DNA of 64,000 bases from Ferrovibrio terrae. GTDB lineage: Bacteria > Pseudomonadota > Alphaproteobacteria > Ferrovibrionales > Ferrovibrionaceae. Numbering within the stretch: position 1 is the first letter of the stretch; each line of letters opens with the position of its first letter. The notes under the pieces were generated by a model, which was not told the origin of the DNA, did not search any database, and saw only the letters and a list, made by a program, of their open reading frames with translations. Shown here piece after piece: positions 62,307-64,000 of this stretch. A program made the position numbers and the translations under genes. The stretch covers positions 966,001 through 1,030,000 of the forward strand of contig NZ_CP041636.1 of the NCBI RefSeq assembly GCF_007197755.1. The letters are read 5' to 3'.

Positions 62307-63766
62307 GCCACCTTCCCGCTGACTTGGCCTTCTATCGGATTCACCGGCACCCGCTCGCTGAGGCCGAAATCGGCTTCGAGCAACGCCGAGAAGGCCAGCA
62401 GTTCGGCCTCGCCGCGCGGACGCGCCACGATCTGCAGTCCGACCGGCAGGCCGCTTTTCGTAAAGCCGCAGGGAATCGAAATCGCCGGCGTGCCGGTGAT
62501 CGTGATCGCGAAGGTCAGCACCAGCCAGGAAATGTAGGTGTCGAATTTGCGCCCGGCGACTTCTTCCAGATAGCGCAGGCGATGATCGAACGGCGGCGCC
62601 ACGCAGGTGGGCAATACGAGGAAATCGTTCTTCTCGAAGAAAGCAGCCACGCGGTTGTAGATCTGGCCTTGCACCTGCAATGCGCGGGCCTTTTCCTCGC
62701 CGGTGAGCTTGAGCCCCTTCTCGGCGTTCCAGATCACTTCGGGCTTCACCAGATCGGTCTTGTCCTTGATCTTGGGCCAGACCGTAACGGCGAAATTGGC
62801 GGCACGCAAAACCTGGAAACACTCTTCCGCCCCACTGAAATCAGGTACATCCTCGCTCACCGTCGCGCCCAGCCTGGCAATGCGCTGCACGGCGGCTTCG
62901 CAGATGGCGAGCACTTCGGCATCGACCGGCGACAGACCAAGATCCGGCGACCAGCCGATACGACAGCCACTAGCAAAGCGACTCGGCAAACGGCCAGTGA
63001 CCATGGCGTGATCGACAGCGGAAACGTAGCTGTTGACGGGTGCGGGAATGCTCAGGGGATCGCGCGGTTCGAAGCCGCTCATCGCATCCAGCATCAGCGC
63101 GCAGTCGCCGACATTGCGCGCCATCGGGCCATAGACCGAGAGCGGATCGAAGGGCAGCGCGCGCGGGCCGAAGGCGACGCGACCGGGCGACGGACGCAAG
63201 CCGACCACGCCGGTGAAGCTGGCGGGAATACGCAGGCTGCCGCCGAGATCGGAGCCATCGGCGAGCCAGACCTCGCCCGCCGCAAGGCAGGCCGCCGCGC
63301 CGCCTGACGAGCCGGCCGGCGTGGTGGCGGTGTTCCACGGATTGGTGGTGGTGCCGAACACATCGTTGAAGGTCTGCGAACCGGCGCCGAATTCAGGCGT
63401 GTTCGACTTGGCGACGATCAGCGCGCCGTTGCTTTCCAGCCGCTCGACCGACCAGCCGGATTTCGTCGGTACGTAGTCGGCATAGACGCGGCTGCCCTGG
63501 GTGGAGCGCACGCCGGCCACATCGACCAGGTCCTTGGTGGCGATCGGCAGCCCGTAAAGATAACCCGGCGGCGCCGGATCGGGCGGGGTCAGCTTTGCCG
63601 CCATGGCCCGGGCACGGTCCAGGCAGAGCGTCGGCAGGGCATTGATTTTGGGCTCGACCTCGGCAATCCGCTTGGCGGCGGCATCGATCAGGTCCGCCGG
63701 CGTGATGTCGCGGGCCTTCAGGGCGGCCACGGCCTGGCGGGCGGTCATGCGGATCAATGCGTCCAT
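62303..63766 (-). CDS. Amidase (amidase-signature family)
   Basis: A 487-aa amidase-signature enzyme. The Ser-cisSer-Lys triad is visible: Lys in IATKDLVDVAG, the glycine/serine-rich TTPAGSSGGAAACLAAG and Ser in DGSDLGGSLRIPAS. Substrates range from indoleacetamide to aryl and peptide amides; none can be chosen here. It may also be an alternative GatA-like form but lacks the gatB/C context. First gene of the amidase-EI24 unit. Confidence 0.93.
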   Translation of the reverse strand: MDALIRMTARQAVAALKARDITPADLIDAAAKRIAEVEPKINALPTLCLDRARAMAAKLTPPDPAPPGYLYGLPIATKDLVDVAGVRSTQGSRVYADYVPTKSGWSVERLESNGALIVAKSNTPEFGAGSQTFNDVFGTTTNPWNTATTPAGSSGGAAACLAAGEVWLADGSDLGGSLRIPASFTGVVGLRPSPGRVAFGPRALPFDPLSVYGPMARNVGDCALMLDAMSGFEPRDPLSIPAPVNSYVSAVDHAMVTGRLPSRFASGCRIGWSPDLGLSPVDAEVLAICEAAVQRIARLGATVSEDVPDFSGAEECFQVLRAANFAVTVWPKIKDKTDLVKPEVIWNAEKGLKLTGEEKARALQVQGQIYNRVAAFFEKNDFLVLPTCVAPPFDHRLRYLEEVAGRKFDTYISWLVLTFAITITGTPAISIPCGFTKSGLPVGLQIVARPRGEAELLAFSALLEADFGLSERVPVNPIEGQVSGKVA

Positions 63767-63830
63767 ATTTGCCTTCCTTCTGTCGAACGGCTACAGAGTA
63801 ACGAGATTCGACCACTCCGGGAAACCCTCT

Positions 63831-64000
63831 ATGTCCAAGCCCAAAAACAACGTGCTCGCCATCGGCAACGCCATCGTCGACGTGCTGGCCCGTGTCGACA
63901 ATGCCTTCCTCGACGAGCATGGCATGCCCAAGGGCGGCATGACCCTGATCGATGGCGGTCGCGCCGAGCAGCTGTACGGCGCCATGGGCGAGACCACGGA
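63831..64000 (+). CDS. PfkB-family carbohydrate/nucleoside kinase, 5' end only
   Basis: The first 56 codons of a gene cut off by the window edge. SKPKNNVLAIGNAIVDVLAR and GGMTLIDGGRAEQLY match the N terminus of PfkB-family adenosine/ribokinase-like enzymes in alphaproteobacteria. Divergent from the amidase gene. Confidence 0.85.
   Translation, partial: MSKPKNNVLAIGNAIVDVLARVDNAFLDEHGMPKGGMTLIDGGRAEQLYGAMGETT

Overview
The window reads as chromosomal DNA from a high-GC alphaproteobacterium. The best guess is Rhodospirillales or a relative. Reasons are the DUF1674 protein, the PAS_5 proteins, an ECF41 sigma factor, intracellular PHA depolymerase, full kdpFABC-DE, NodT-type efflux and a GC-rich codon bias. 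The genus cannot be fixed from sequence alone. Most of it is ordinary core and accessory metabolism, with one clearly different AT-richer block at 40.7-46.8 kb.

Layout. 0.3-4.8 kb: copper-linked locus (HupE/UreJ-like protein; DUF2946, a YcnI-PCuAC fusion and a TonB-dependent receptor). 4.9-9.5 kb: AraC regulator, VOC protein, SbmA/YddA-like ABC exporter, HtpX, DUF1674. 9.5-11.2 kb: three small lipoproteins in tandem. 11.4-13.9 kb: argG with a clear terminator, a small basic protein, and an ECF41 sigma factor with its own ECF41-type promoter. 14.1-18.7 kb: macA-macB-nodT tripartite efflux operon. 18.8-20.6 kb: Tat-exported beta-propeller protein plus DUF305. 20.6-25.1 kb: two paralogous alpha/beta hydrolases, LysR regulator, folD, DUF167 and yggT. 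25.5-33.8 kb: tRNA-Ala(CGC), then the complete potassium system kdpF-A-B-C-D-E on the minus strand, closed by a degenerate direct repeat of the tRNA 3' half; this looks like an old tRNA-targeted island. 33.9-40.7 kb: three PAS_5 proteins, a quinone oxidoreductase-like gene and the sulfate importer cysA-P-T-W, with two of the PAS_5 genes on either side of it.

40.7-46.8 kb: a probable DNA modification/defence island. It holds a C5-cytosine methyltransferase, a Vsr endonuclease and a tightly coupled four-gene minus-strand operon: a 73-aa protein, a GHKL (Hsp90/MutL-type) ATPase with a one-base frameshift near its 3' end, and two unrecognised proteins. No classical restriction endonuclease is visible, so the ATPase operon is the best candidate in the window for an undescribed system. 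A decameric tandem repeat (CGAA about every 10 bp) lies at its right edge.

47.1-64.0 kb: PHA depolymerase, GST, a cluster of two paralogous helix-turn-helix proteins around a small SpoIIAA-like protein, a chemoreceptor, RNase T2, endonuclease III, a translationally coupled flavin monooxygenase/epimerase/symporter operon with a divergent AraC regulator and a PIN-like gene, a lipoprotein, a bactofilin, an EI24/CysZ-like membrane protein, an amidase, and the start of a PfkB-family kinase.
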